From: Chitinivibrionales bacterium
Lineage (GTDB): Bacteria > Fibrobacterota > Chitinivibrionia > Chitinivibrionales > JANQEN01
Reading direction: 5' to 3'
Assembly (NCBI GenBank): GCA_030593665.1
Contig: JAUVGS010000036.1
Span: 1-9,646, forward strand
DNA length: 9,646 nucleotides
Shown one piece after another: positions 1 to 7,443 of this stretch (the first letter of the stretch is position 1; every line of letters begins with the position of its first letter). Position numbers and translations under genes: made by a program. The notes under the pieces are model-generated. The model was not told where the DNA came from. It searched no databases and was given only the letters and a program-made list of their open reading frames with translations.

Positions 1-565
1 CAAGAGTAGAGGCATCCGCTTTATAAATAAGGGGTTTTTCACCCGCAACAGCGTCTACCGCAGCTTTCATCTTATCAACACTGTTTCCAATGAGTATAAG
101 CGGTACATTGCTTTTTTCCGCAACAAGCTTTGCGCGGCCCGCCGGATCATCACACCCCTCGATTTCAACCGCGCTGAATTCAACTTTGAGTGTATCGCCA
201 ACTCTTTCAAATACAGAATTATTTACTTTTTCAACCATTGCAGCAGCTTCTTCATCAGAAAGAGACGATGGAATACGAACAGCAATTCCGCTTCCATGAT
301 GAAACTTTTCTTCATGACGAAACATCACTGTTTCCTGTCCAAACTCAAATTGCTTGCCTTCAGGACCGATCTTTACCAATTTCATCGGAGGAGCTGATGC
401 ATCTGAAAGTTCTGCCTGCGCATCTTCAGAGAGCTGCGTACAGTCTGTTAATGCTTTCTGTTTTGCCGCAACCTGCATTGCAAACGCCATGCAGGTCGGG
501 AATCCACACTCTTTACAATTGGTCTTTGGTAAACTTTTATAGATCTGCATGCCTGTTAATGCCAT
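1..565 (-). CDS. acsC: Corrinoid iron-sulfur protein large (gamma) subunit, 5' part only
   Basis: Partial gene: the N-terminal 188 codons are present and the frame is open to the left window edge. The family is about 450 residues long. The protein carries the cobamide methyl group from methyltetrahydrofolate to acetyl-CoA synthase, as a heterodimer with AcsD in the cytoplasm. The N-terminus (MALTGMQIYKSLPKTNCKEC) is characteristic. Cys17, Cys20, Cys25 and Cys42 match the four ligands of the [4Fe-4S] cluster that reductively reactivates the cobalt. Residues from about 90 onward fit the start of the TIM-barrel domain; the B12-binding C-terminal domain lies outside the window. The ATG at 563-565 is supported by a strong AGGAGG five bases upstream. 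It follows acsB by 76 bp on the same strand, as expected for partners in one methyl-transfer and condensation step. The family assignment is secure. Confidence 0.95.
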   Translation of the reverse strand, partial: MALTGMQIYKSLPKTNCKECGFPTCMAFAMQVAAKQKALTDCTQLSEDAQAELSDASAPPMKLVKIGPEGKQFEFGQETVMFRHEEKFHHGSGIAVRIPSSLSDEEAAAMVEKVNNSVFERVGDTLKVEFSAVEIEGCDDPAGRAKLVAEKSNVPLILIGNSVDKMKAAVDAVAGEKPLIYKADASTL

Positions 566-570
566 AAACG

Positions 571-576
571 CCTCCT
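571..576 (-). promoter_or_regulatory. Ribosome binding site of acsC
   Basis: The minus strand reads AGGAGG, then five bases, then ATG. This is a consensus Shine-Dalgarno sequence and fixes the acsC start at 565. Confidence 0.85.
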
Positions 577-610
577 CATTATTAATACAATCTTTAAAAT
601 ATTTATTTTC

Positions 611-643
611 AAATCTAAAATCAGAAATTTAAAATCTAAAATT
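611..643. repeat. Short AT-rich tandem-like repeat in the acsB-acsC gap
   Basis: AATCTAAAAT occurs at 612-621 and again at 633-642, 21 bp apart, separated by AT-rich sequence containing an AAATTTAAAA-type near-palindrome. The second copy runs into the acsB stop codon (642-644). The rest of the 76-bp gap holds only the acsC ribosome binding site. I see no GC-rich hairpin that could terminate transcription, so read-through from acsB into acsC is likely. Similar short A/T-rich repeats are scattered between genes in many bacterial genomes. No function is evident. Confidence 0.4.
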
Positions 644-2864
644 AAAACAACGGATCCATCTCAAATACCGGATGTCCCACTTCCTGGAGATACTCCATCA
701 ATTTTTCCGGATCGTCCGCATTTTCTTCGGTGGCAATTTTATCGAACAGATCCGACATTCCCATCTTTTCAAGAAGCGGTTTTAACCGGTCAGCGACCTC
801 TTCCTTCAACTGCCTGGGCATCCATACGATTCTCTTCTGTCCACCTTCACCGGATATAAATTTAGGACTGCTTATATACATTTTCCCAATTCCGGTAAAT
901 CCCGGCGTCTGGGTTCCACCGCCGATCTGACCTGCCAGTGTTGAAAACTTCATCCCGCACGGGGTCATTTCCGCGAAATCCCTGTCAACAATCATAATAC
1001 CATTTGCTTCCGGAATAATAGCGGCAATGCATTCAAAACAGCCGCAGGATGTCATTGGTTCTTCCATGATAGAGTATGCATTAAATTTCTTCAGATTTCC
1101 ATTGGATTTCATTTCAACATAGTCATTAATTTTTTTCCATTGGCCTTTTACCGGATCGAGGCACTCTCCTTTAGCAACAGGTTCATTAGGACCATGTTTA
1201 TCTATCTGATAGGAGGCTTTACAATCCAGCCATGTATAAGCACCACATAAACCAAGTCTCTGAGGTGTCACAATACACACGTGGTCCGGCGCATACGATT
1301 GACATAGCGTACATGAATAAAAATCTTCAACATCTTCATCGGTCATGCCGCCGATCCTGTCATCCCTCTCGCTATACACTGCTTTTGCCGTATCGAGTAA
1401 TTCCTTGGCTTTATCCGTATCCGTATATATTTGAACTTGCACCCTGTCAACAATTGTTGAAAAATCACTATGCATCTTGGCAACAAGTATCTCACCGAAG
1501 TCCTTGATCTTAAAACCTTTTTCATGCGCCTGCTTACTTATTCTCACCCATATAATTGACCGTTGTCCCATATGGAAAATACCGTTTGCGCACGAGATAA
1601 ACTCATGAACTCTTCGCTCAAGAACCGATTCAAAATCTTCCTGAAATTTACGTCCGGCAACTTCAATATAAATACCGAGTGGATATGCTTCTCCCTCTTT
1701 CATATCATCAACTTCAGGGCCTATTACTTCGATTTTGCCATCTTCAACTTCATTAACCGGCTTCATTCTAAGAAGTTCAAAACCATCGGTATACTTCCCG
1801 CCAAACTGAACAAACATATCCTCTTTCCTGACCCTCTCACCTTCAAACCCAGCGCCAAAAGGTACCGGGATGGGAATCTTTTCAATTTTTATAGTAAGCC
1901 CGCGAAGCTCAATCGCGCGGCTGATAATCTCATCCATTTTTATACCGGAGATTACATGCTCATAGGTACATATTCCGGTCGGTCTAATTTCAGGAATATC
2001 AACATCGGAGATAACAGGGAAACCAAAGCTAATCGCACCGGCAGCAGTAGCATATTTTTCATCAGTAATAAGCTGTTTTTTGTCGGCACTGTCATCGGCA
2101 CCAAGAGCCATAACAAATGCAAAAACCCTGTTTTTGTTGTACATTAAAATTTCACGCGCCGCCTTCATATCACCCGGCTCAACACCACCAAAGGTCATAG
2201 CCGATCGGGCTGCAAAATTAAGTGCATGGATTGCCGCGGTTATCTCTTTACCATAAGGAACAAGGAAGGTGTCCCAATCCAGTTGAATACGCTCCTCTGC
2301 GAGCTGTTCAGCTATCGCCTTGCCATTTGTATTACCGGCCATAAATACAAGGATGCTTCTTTCCTGCAATCCGCGAACAAGTTTTACCGCTTCCTCATTC
2401 GTTTTTGTGCAACCGACGATTGCGGCAAAACCCGGCATCCGGCCGTCCACCAGTTTAATACCCTGCAAACGAAGGATAGCATCATCCGTATACCCCAGCC
2501 AGATATTATCCTTATTGCCATCATCAGTTCCCATTACATATTTCAGGGACTCAATAATCTCCTCGGCAAGAAGAGTGGCAACACCGGAATCAAGCGTATC
2601 CCCTAAATAGGGAAGCCATAACTCATCCGTAGGAATATCCCCGAGAAGCTTTTTTGCCTCCTGTAATGCCTCCTCTAAATCACCTACCTTTTCTACCTTC
2701 TGTCCAAGAAAAAGTAACATAATCGGCAGGTAATAGGCAGTATTGGGGTATGAAACCGGAGCATCCCTGCCTTTTTTATCAATCGCTTCCTGCAGAGCCT
2801 CCTCTGCCTGTTTCACAATCTGGTGAGCGCCCCTTATTGCGGCAGTGGCTATTATCTTCGACAT
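642..2864 (-). CDS. acsB: Acetyl-CoA synthase (CODH/ACS beta subunit)
   Basis: A 740-residue protein, full length for the bacterial form (Moorella AcsB is 729) and clearly longer than archaeal CdhC, which lacks the N-terminal CODH-docking domain. It condenses CO, the methyl group from the corrinoid protein, and CoA into acetyl-CoA. The A-cluster ligands are all present: Cys518, Cys521, Cys530 and Cys540 for the [4Fe-4S] cubane and nickel bridge, and the Cys607-Gly608-Cys609 motif that holds the distal nickel. Each lies exactly 12 positions after its Moorella counterpart (506, 509, 518, 528, 595, 597). Trp439 corresponds to Moorella Trp427 of the CO cavity. The residue equivalent to Moorella Phe512 beside the proximal nickel is Tyr524. 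The C-terminus ends in a typical MDPLF. The ATG at 2862-2864 has AAGGAG seven bases upstream (2872-2877). It is separated from the upstream redox genes by 250 bp but lies on the same strand. Confidence 0.97.
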   Translation of the reverse strand: MSKIIATAAIRGAHQIVKQAEEALQEAIDKKGRDAPVSYPNTAYYLPIMLLFLGQKVEKVGDLEEALQEAKKLLGDIPTDELWLPYLGDTLDSGVATLLAEEIIESLKYVMGTDDGNKDNIWLGYTDDAILRLQGIKLVDGRMPGFAAIVGCTKTNEEAVKLVRGLQERSILVFMAGNTNGKAIAEQLAEERIQLDWDTFLVPYGKEITAAIHALNFAARSAMTFGGVEPGDMKAAREILMYNKNRVFAFVMALGADDSADKKQLITDEKYATAAGAISFGFPVISDVDIPEIRPTGICTYEHVISGIKMDEIISRAIELRGLTIKIEKIPIPVPFGAGFEGERVRKEDMFVQFGGKYTDGFELLRMKPVNEVEDGKIEVIGPEVDDMKEGEAYPLGIYIEVAGRKFQEDFESVLERRVHEFISCANGIFHMGQRSIIWVRISKQAHEKGFKIKDFGEILVAKMHSDFSTIVDRVQVQIYTDTDKAKELLDTAKAVYSERDDRIGGMTDEDVEDFYSCTLCQSYAPDHVCIVTPQRLGLCGAYTWLDCKASYQIDKHGPNEPVAKGECLDPVKGQWKKINDYVEMKSNGNLKKFNAYSIMEEPMTSCGCFECIAAIIPEANGIMIVDRDFAEMTPCGMKFSTLAGQIGGGTQTPGFTGIGKMYISSPKFISGEGGQKRIVWMPRQLKEEVADRLKPLLEKMGMSDLFDKIATEENADDPEKLMEYLQEVGHPVFEMDPLF

Positions 2865-2943
2865 GTCGAAACTCCTTTCAAAACCTCTATTATTAAATTA
2901 CTACTATTTAATTCGTATTTGTTAAATTTAGATCATTTTGAAT

Positions 2944-3050
2944 GTCATTCCGGCATTCTTTTGGCCGGAATCCAGCTTTTTTAAGTGTTTAAGGGCATGG
3001 ATTCCCGCTAAAAGCATGCGCGGTGTAATCCTCCGCAAGGGGGAAATGAC
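2944..3050. repeat. MITE-like palindromic intergenic repeat
   Basis: The element starts with GTCATT (2944-2949) and ends with its complement AATGAC (3045-3050). Inside, ATTCCGGC (2947-2954) pairs perfectly with GCCGGAAT (2964-2971) across a nine-base loop, and GAATCCA (2968-2974) pairs with TGGATTC (2998-3004). The GTCATTCC...GGAATCC...GGATTCCCGC...AATGAC layout is that of a widespread class of small dispersed palindromes found between genes in many bacterial genomes. Nothing in it codes for protein. It fills most of the 250-bp gap between the HoxU-like gene and acsB, where it could modulate transcript stability or read-through. The hairpin is not followed by a T-run on the minus strand, so it is not a canonical terminator for this operon. 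Confidence 0.6.
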
Positions 3051-3065
3051 GATCATTTGTCAACT

Positions 3066-3096
3066 GTTAACAGATACTAATTCTATTTGTGTTAAC
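3066..3096. repeat. Small inverted repeat GTTAACA / TGTTAAC
   Basis: GTTAACA (3066-3072) and TGTTAAC (3090-3096) form a perfect seven-base inverted repeat with a 17-base AT-rich spacer. It lies 18 bp after the stop codon of the HoxU-like gene. It could be an operator-type dyad for an acsB promoter or a weak 3' hairpin. There is no T-run after it on the minus strand and no clear -10/-35 pair next to it, so its role is unassigned. Confidence 0.3.
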
Positions 3097-3114
3097 GTGT
3101 ATTAAACATCACTA

Positions 3115-3894
3115 TTACATCTCACCTGATAATTCCAATGCTTTTGCACTCTTTTTTCGTCTACACTTAGGGCAGAGTCTTGCTCTTAAACGGAACTCTT
3201 CCCAGTCAATTTTAATCCTGTCAAACATACTCTTAGCAACCGGTTCGGTAACCATACGAGTTCCACACTCCTCGCATACCAGCAGCTTTCCTCTTGATTT
3301 GAACGGTGAAATTTCCACCTCACCGGTATCTTCATGTATTCGTATTTTTATAGTACCTACCGGACAAATATAGGCACATGCACCACAGGCAATACAATCC
3401 TCAGATGCCATTCGAAATGGTGTCGCCACTGTCCGGTCCACTCCCCGCCCGGTAAAACCAATAGCCGCCTTTCCGATAACCTCCTCACATACGCGTGTGC
3501 AAAGACCGCATAAAATACAATTACGCTGGCTTTCAGTAACTTTCGGATAGGGTGTTTCATCAATTCCCATTCGTTTCGCAAGCTGTTGTAACTCTTCACT
3601 ATCCGGGGATCGCGCAAGCAGCAGTTCCATCACACCGCGTCGTGCATTAACGGCTTCTTTACTCGAAACATATACTACAATATCCCGCCGTACCGGGTAG
3701 TTGCAGGCAGTCACCAGTTGCTTCCAGTCCCCTCTGTCGAGTTCAACCATACAGATACGACACGTTGCCGTATTTGAAATCGAGGGATGCCAGCACAATG
3801 TTGGAATCCAGATGCCGGCTTTCTGCGCAGCATTAAGAATTGTTGTTCCTTCTTTAACGTTAACTTTTATTCCATCTATAGACACCGTATACAC
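3115..3894 (-). CDS. HoxU/NuoG-like iron-sulfur electron-transfer subunit without catalytic domain
   Basis: A 259-residue iron-sulfur protein. An N-terminal plant-type [2Fe-2S] domain has Cys34, Cys45, Cys48 and Cys64. A two-[4Fe-4S] ferredoxin domain follows, with Cys126/129/132/136 and Cys167/170/173/177. The C-terminal tail adds two CxxC knuckles, Cys207/Cys210 and Cys241/Cys244, which look like a zinc-ribbon or rubredoxin-type metal site. The region around residues 94-118, where NuoG and HoxU carry the HxxxCxxCxxxxxC ligands of a His-ligated cluster, contains no Cys or His. This architecture is the N-terminal part of NuoG or of [FeFe]-hydrogenase HydA, and there is no H-cluster or molybdopterin domain. 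The start is GTG, 14 bp after nuoF, with GAGGGAG eight bases upstream. It probably wires the NADH-oxidising NuoEF pair to another redox partner. CODH/CooF from the same operon is the obvious candidate, but that is inference. Confidence 0.85.
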   Translation of the reverse strand: MYTVSIDGIKVNVKEGTTILNAAQKAGIWIPTLCWHPSISNTATCRICMVELDRGDWKQLVTACNYPVRRDIVVYVSSKEAVNARRGVMELLLARSPDSEELQQLAKRMGIDETPYPKVTESQRNCILCGLCTRVCEEVIGKAAIGFTGRGVDRTVATPFRMASEDCIACGACAYICPVGTIKIRIHEDTGEVEISPFKSRGKLLVCEECGTRMVTEPVAKSMFDRIKIDWEEFRLRARLCPKCRRKKSAKALELSGEM

Positions 3895-3902
3895 TACTGA
3901 AT

Positions 3903-3909
3903 CTCCCTC
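3903..3909 (-). promoter_or_regulatory. Ribosome binding site deciding the GTG start of the HoxU-like gene
   Basis: The minus strand reads GAGGGAG, eight bases before GTG at 3892-3894. It abuts the nuoF stop codon, whose last base on the plus strand is 3909. A second GTG three codons downstream is too far from this site to be preferred. Confidence 0.7.
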
Positions 3910-5777
3910 TATACTTTTATAACAGAGTTAAATGGACATTTAGTAAAGCAGTTTCCACATTGAGTACATTTTTCCTGATCTATCACATGCAGCACTTTCT
4001 TTTCACCCGAAATGGCATCTACCGGGCACGCTTTTTTACAAATTCCACAGGCCTTGCAAAGCTCAGAATCAATCGTATATGAAAAGAGGCCTTTACAAAC
4101 TTTTGCCGGGCAACGCCGTTCCTTTATGTGGGTTTCATACTCTTCCTGAAAATAACGAATCGTTGAGAGAACAGGATTTGCAGCGGTTTTTCCAAGAGCG
4201 CATAGCGCTGTTCCCTCAAGAAGTTTCGCCAGACTCTTCAGGTTCTCAATATCGTCTGTTTCACCTTCTCCTTTGGTAATACGTTCTAATATGTAAAGCA
4301 TTTGAGAAACCCCCTCCCGACACGGAGTGCATTTCCCACATGACTCTTTTTTCAGAAATTCAACAAAGTATTTTGCAACATTTACCATGCAGGTATCTTC
4401 ATCCATGACGATCATACCACCGGAGCCCATCATAGAGCCAAGTTTTGTGAGCTCATCGAAATCTACTGGTGTGTCAAGGTGTTCTGCAGGAATACATCCT
4501 CCGGAGGGGCCGCCGGTTTGTACCGCCTTAAACTTCTTGCCATTCTTAACACCGCCACCGATTTCATAAATTATCTGTCGGAGAGTCATACCCATCGGCA
4601 CCTCTACAAGGCCGGTGTTTTCAACATTTCCGACCAGGCTGAACACCTTGGTTCCTTTCGATCCCTCAGTCCCAATCGATGCAAACCATGCGCTGCCTTT
4701 ACTAATAATGGCCGGGACATTTGCCCATGTTTCTACGTTATTGAGATTCGTGGGCTTCTCCTGAAGGCCGCTTTCTACCGTGTGAACATATTTTGCTCTC
4801 GGCTCTCCGGTCCGCCCTTCCAGGGAAGCCATCAAAGCGGTTGATTCGCCACACACAAAAGCCCCACCGCCACGATTGATCCTGATATCGAATGAGAAGG
4901 AACTGCCTAAAATATTTTCGCCGAGGAAACCGTGCTCTCGTGCCTGTGATAGTGCTTTTGTCAGATGTTCTACGGCAAGCGGATATTCATTACGAACATA
5001 TATATATCCCCGGGATGAGCCAATGGCATAAGCGCCGATAATCATTCCCTCTATAACAGAATGCGGATTCCCTTCCATAATTGAGCGATCCATAAAAGCA
5101 CCGGGATCTCCCTCATCGCCATTGCAGATTACATATTTAGGGGTACCCGGAGCATTGCGACAGGAACGCCATTTCCGTGCGGTATTAAAACCTCCTCCTC
5201 CCCTGCCACGAAGACCGGCTTTGCTCACTTCCTCAATGACTTCATCCTGTTTCATGCTGAACAAGGCTTTACTCAGGGCATTATAACCGCCAACTGCTAT
5301 GTAATCCTCGATGTTGGTAGGATCAATTATACCATTATCAATCAGCACAATACGCTGTTGAGATTTGTAGAAAGGTATCTCTTCCGGGGTTTTCGCTAAA
5401 ACTCCGGTGATAGTGTCCTTATATAATAACCGTTCGACAATAGCACCTTTAAGAACAGTCTCACGGAAAATTTCTTCAACATCAGGTTCCTCAACGTTCT
5501 GATATAATATTTCACCCGGCTGTATAACAACGATTGGGCCACGCTCACAGAAACCATGGCAGCCAACGCATTTTGTATTAATCTCAACTTTTGAACCGGA
5601 GTCTTTTACTGCTTCGCAAAACAACTCGTATATCTCCCTTGCACCCTGGGCTGCGCATCCGGTACCAATACAAACACTTATTGATTTGACAGGTGAACTC
5701 TGCTGTTTTTCCAGTTTTTTTCGCCAGTTTTCAAGTTTTTCCTGGCTGTCAATAACTTTTTGGGAAGCTTTCTTCAC
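3909..5777 (-). CDS. nuoF: NuoF/HydB-like NADH-binding FMN and iron-sulfur subunit
   Basis: A 622-residue flavoprotein that exchanges electrons with NAD(H). Domains in order: a thioredoxin-fold [2Fe-2S] domain (Cys36, Cys41, Cys73, Cys77); the NuoF core with the glycine-rich FMN/NADH loop [10 protein letters not shown] (188-197), [10 protein letters not shown] (219-228) and CGEST (309-313); the CGKCTPC [4Fe-4S] motif (Cys480, 483, 486) completed by Cys526; and a C-terminal two-[4Fe-4S] ferredoxin domain (Cys574/577/580/584 and Cys604/607/610/614). The N-terminal and C-terminal additions separate it from complex I NuoF (about 440 residues) and match HydB of bifurcating hydrogenases, HndC, and NADP-reducing relatives. 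Cys463, His550, Cys556 and Cys561 are candidate ligands for the zinc site I recall from HydABC structures. The start is GTG, one base overlapping the nuoE stop (TAGTG), so the two are translationally coupled. No membrane segments are visible; the protein is cytoplasmic. Confidence 0.95.
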   Translation of the reverse strand: MKKASQKVIDSQEKLENWRKKLEKQQSSPVKSISVCIGTGCAAQGAREIYELFCEAVKDSGSKVEINTKCVGCHGFCERGPIVVIQPGEILYQNVEEPDVEEIFRETVLKGAIVERLLYKDTITGVLAKTPEEIPFYKSQQRIVLIDNGIIDPTNIEDYIAVGGYNALSKALFSMKQDEVIEEVSKAGLRGRGGGGFNTARKWRSCRNAPGTPKYVICNGDEGDPGAFMDRSIMEGNPHSVIEGMIIGAYAIGSSRGYIYVRNEYPLAVEHLTKALSQAREHGFLGENILGSSFSFDIRINRGGGAFVCGESTALMASLEGRTGEPRAKYVHTVESGLQEKPTNLNNVETWANVPAIISKGSAWFASIGTEGSKGTKVFSLVGNVENTGLVEVPMGMTLRQIIYEIGGGVKNGKKFKAVQTGGPSGGCIPAEHLDTPVDFDELTKLGSMMGSGGMIVMDEDTCMVNVAKYFVEFLKKESCGKCTPCREGVSQMLYILERITKGEGETDDIENLKSLAKLLEGTALCALGKTAANPVLSTIRYFQEEYETHIKERRCPAKVCKGLFSYTIDSELCKACGICKKACPVDAISGEKKVLHVIDQEKCTQCGNCFTKCPFNSVIKV

Positions 5778-6271
5778 TACTCTGCCTCCTTTTCAACAGT
5801 TGCTTCCTCCTTCAAAGAAAGCCCTTGAATAGTTTTCAATGCAGATTTTGGAGTAACGCCATCATAATATTTACCATCAACCACCATAACAGGGGCAAGG
5901 GCACACGCACCAACACAGTTTACGGCCTGGAGAGAAAATAGCCTGTCGGATGTGGTGCCGCCCGCTTCAACCTGAAACTCTTCACAAATTGCCTCCAATA
6001 TCTGCGGTGCTCCTTTAAGATAACATACGGTTCCCATACACAGCGTAACATCATGTTCACCCTTGGGAGCGAGGCGAAAGGAGCTATAAAACGTAGCGAC
6101 CCCATAGATACGTGTCATTGGAACGGCAAGCTGCTTTGACAAACGGCGTAATTGCTCTGCCGGCAGGTAGCCGCATTCCTCCTGCAAATCCTGCAGCATG
6201 GGAATAAGCATACCGGTATCAGCGTCATATCGTTTGACGATAGTAGTAATAACCTTATCTTCTTCTTTCAT
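5777..6271 (-). CDS. nuoE: NuoE/HydC-like [2Fe-2S] subunit
   Basis: A 164-residue subunit of the typical length for NuoE, HydC and HndA. A helical N-terminal part (about 1-70, with the family sequence [11 protein letters not shown] at 55-65) is followed by a thioredoxin-fold [2Fe-2S] domain with Cys78 and Cys83 (CxxxxC), and Cys119 and Cys123 (CxxxC). It passes electrons to or from the FMN of NuoF and forms the diaphorase pair with it. The ATG at 6269-6271 follows GAGGGG closely. It starts 20 bp after the SpoIIE-type gene, and its stop overlaps the nuoF start by one base. The rest of complex I is not in the window, and the gene context fits a soluble HydABC-like enzyme rather than a proton-pumping one. 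Confidence 0.93.
   Translation of the reverse strand: MKEEDKVITTIVKRYDADTGMLIPMLQDLQEECGYLPAEQLRRLSKQLAVPMTRIYGVATFYSSFRLAPKGEHDVTLCMGTVCYLKGAPQILEAICEEFQVEAGGTTSDRLFSLQAVNCVGACALAPVMVVDGKYYDGVTPKSALKTIQGLSLKEEATVEKEAE
5785..5790 (-). promoter_or_regulatory. Ribosome binding site deciding the GTG start of nuoF
   Basis: The minus strand reads AGGAGG, then seven bases, then GTG (5775-5777). The site lies inside the 3' end of nuoE. The next in-frame ATG is at codon 175, inside the conserved core, so GTG is the real start. Confidence 0.85.
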
Positions 6272-6291
6272 TTTCCCCTCTTTATATACTG

Positions 6292-7443
6292 CTAAATCAT
6301 TTCAATGGTTACCTCTTTATCACGCTTACGAAGCTCTTCCGCTATCTCACGGACTACACCGAGCCGGATTTTCAGATGTTTCGGCAATTCCGGATTCTGG
6401 TGAGCCGGATTGACAGCCTGCCCAACGACAAAATGAACATGGTCAACATCAAGTAATAATCGTAATAAATTAGCCGCCCCATCTGCCTGAAATCTCACTG
6501 CTTTTTTCTGAACACCGGATTGAAGAAAATCACTTACTTTTGTAAGGGTAAGAATACCTTCCGAAACCAGGTCAATTCCGTCAATTCGAGCAACCGGCGG
6601 CACGTCATCAGTTATGGTCTGCAGATCAACATCAAGCGGTTTTCCCAGATACAGGGATACGATCTTCGCGGTTGTTCCTCCACAGACGATATGAAGTCCC
6701 GGTCGATTAATAAACTTCACTACCTGTTTTTCGTCCTTGTTTTTATCCAACGGCGGCCCCGTAAGCACGGTTGCTACCAGCTTGCGTCTGGCTTTGAATA
6801 CAATAATACTTACATCATCTCCAACCATTCCGGCATACAGTTCGTTAACAGCTTGCGCAATAGTATCAGCTAAATCCTGGGCAGAAAGATCCGGATGCGT
6901 TTTTTCCTCCATGAAATGCGCGGCCTGTTCCCACCCCCAGCCAAGCGGGTATACGCCTCCAATACCGGCATTAAGTACACCATCGGAAACGAATACAATC
7001 CAATCGCCGATTTCCAAATTGAATGAAGACTCGTGTATCTTTTTATTTTCAATAACCCGCTCCTGATACAGTACAGGCTGCACTTTCCGGCCCCGTAAAA
7101 TTATTGGTGAGGGAGAATCAAAATCTACCACTCGTGCCGTGCCATCACTGAATAATTTCGTTATAGCAAAAGTGCTGTAGGCAAGCTTACGAACATTACA
7201 CACCGGCAATGTTTCGCTTAATGTCTGAACAACATCGTCAAGCGGCAGATCATTTTCCAACAGCTTCATTGCAATACGAGTAGTCAAGGTTGCGAGAATA
7301 TTTGCTATAACACCACTTCCTAGGCCGTCGGACAGCGCCATCATCACAGAATCGGAGTCACGATTGATAGTAATACTGTCGCCACACAACTCTTCGCCAT
7401 GTTTATGAATTTGATTTATTCCCCACTCGTAATACACTTTCAT
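6292..7443 (-). CDS. SpoIIE/PP2C-type serine phosphatase with unassigned C-terminal domain
   Basis: A 383-residue soluble protein. The N-terminal half (about 1-217) is a SpoIIE-type PPM phosphatase: Asp22 and the ALSDGLGSG motif (Asp39-Gly40), FVSDGVLNAG (Asp154) and GDDVSIIVF (Asp209, Asp210) are the expected acidic metal ligands of the binuclear Mn/Mg site. Residues about 225-383 form a second domain containing TGPPLD (228-233), VCGGTTAKIV (253-262) and GIDLVSEGILTL (289-300), which I cannot assign to a named fold. Such phosphatases usually dephosphorylate a phosphoserine on an anti-anti-sigma-type protein, but no STAS protein or RsbW-like kinase is encoded here. Related SpoIIE proteins lie next to HydABC-type hydrogenase genes in many anaerobes (from memory), which points to redox-linked signalling. 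The ATG directly abuts the stop of the PAS gene (TAGATG) without a clear ribosome binding site, suggesting coupled translation. Confidence 0.85.
   Translation of the reverse strand: MKVYYEWGINQIHKHGEELCGDSITINRDSDSVMMALSDGLGSGVIANILATLTTRIAMKLLENDLPLDDVVQTLSETLPVCNVRKLAYSTFAITKLFSDGTARVVDFDSPSPIILRGRKVQPVLYQERVIENKKIHESSFNLEIGDWIVFVSDGVLNAGIGGVYPLGWGWEQAAHFMEEKTHPDLSAQDLADTIAQAVNELYAGMVGDDVSIIVFKARRKLVATVLTGPPLDKNKDEKQVVKFINRPGLHIVCGGTTAKIVSLYLGKPLDVDLQTITDDVPPVARIDGIDLVSEGILTLTKVSDFLQSGVQKKAVRFQADGAANLLRLLLDVDHVHFVVGQAVNPAHQNPELPKHLKIRLGVVREIAEELRKRDKEVTIEMI

Noticed and set aside
190..567. A 125-codon open frame on the plus strand
   Set aside because: It is antisense to acsC, whose N-terminal [4Fe-4S] motif and consensus ribosome binding site are clear on the minus strand.
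1563..2147. A 194-codon open frame on the plus strand
   Set aside because: It lies wholly inside acsB on the opposite strand, which has all A-cluster motifs. The translation shows no recognisable domain, so it is an antisense shadow.
2865..2945. A sigma70-type promoter for acsB
   Set aside because: The stretch is AT-rich and offers many weak TAATAA/TTTAAC-like words, but no -35/-10 pair with proper spacing stands out. A promoter here is possible but unsupported.
2947..2971. Rho-independent terminator after the HoxU-like gene
   Set aside because: The eight-base stem is good, but on the minus strand it is followed by mixed sequence rather than a T-run. The T-run lies on the plus-strand side, where no gene ends.
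3115..3894. [FeFe]-hydrogenase HydA
   Set aside because: The protein lacks the H-cluster domain and its signature cysteine motifs; only the electron-input iron-sulfur domains are present.
3115..6271. Respiratory complex I fragment (nuoEFG)
   Set aside because: NuoF has the extra N- and C-terminal iron-sulfur domains of HydB-type proteins, the NuoG-like protein stops at 259 residues, and no membrane subunits are encoded in the window. A soluble HydABC-type relative fits better.
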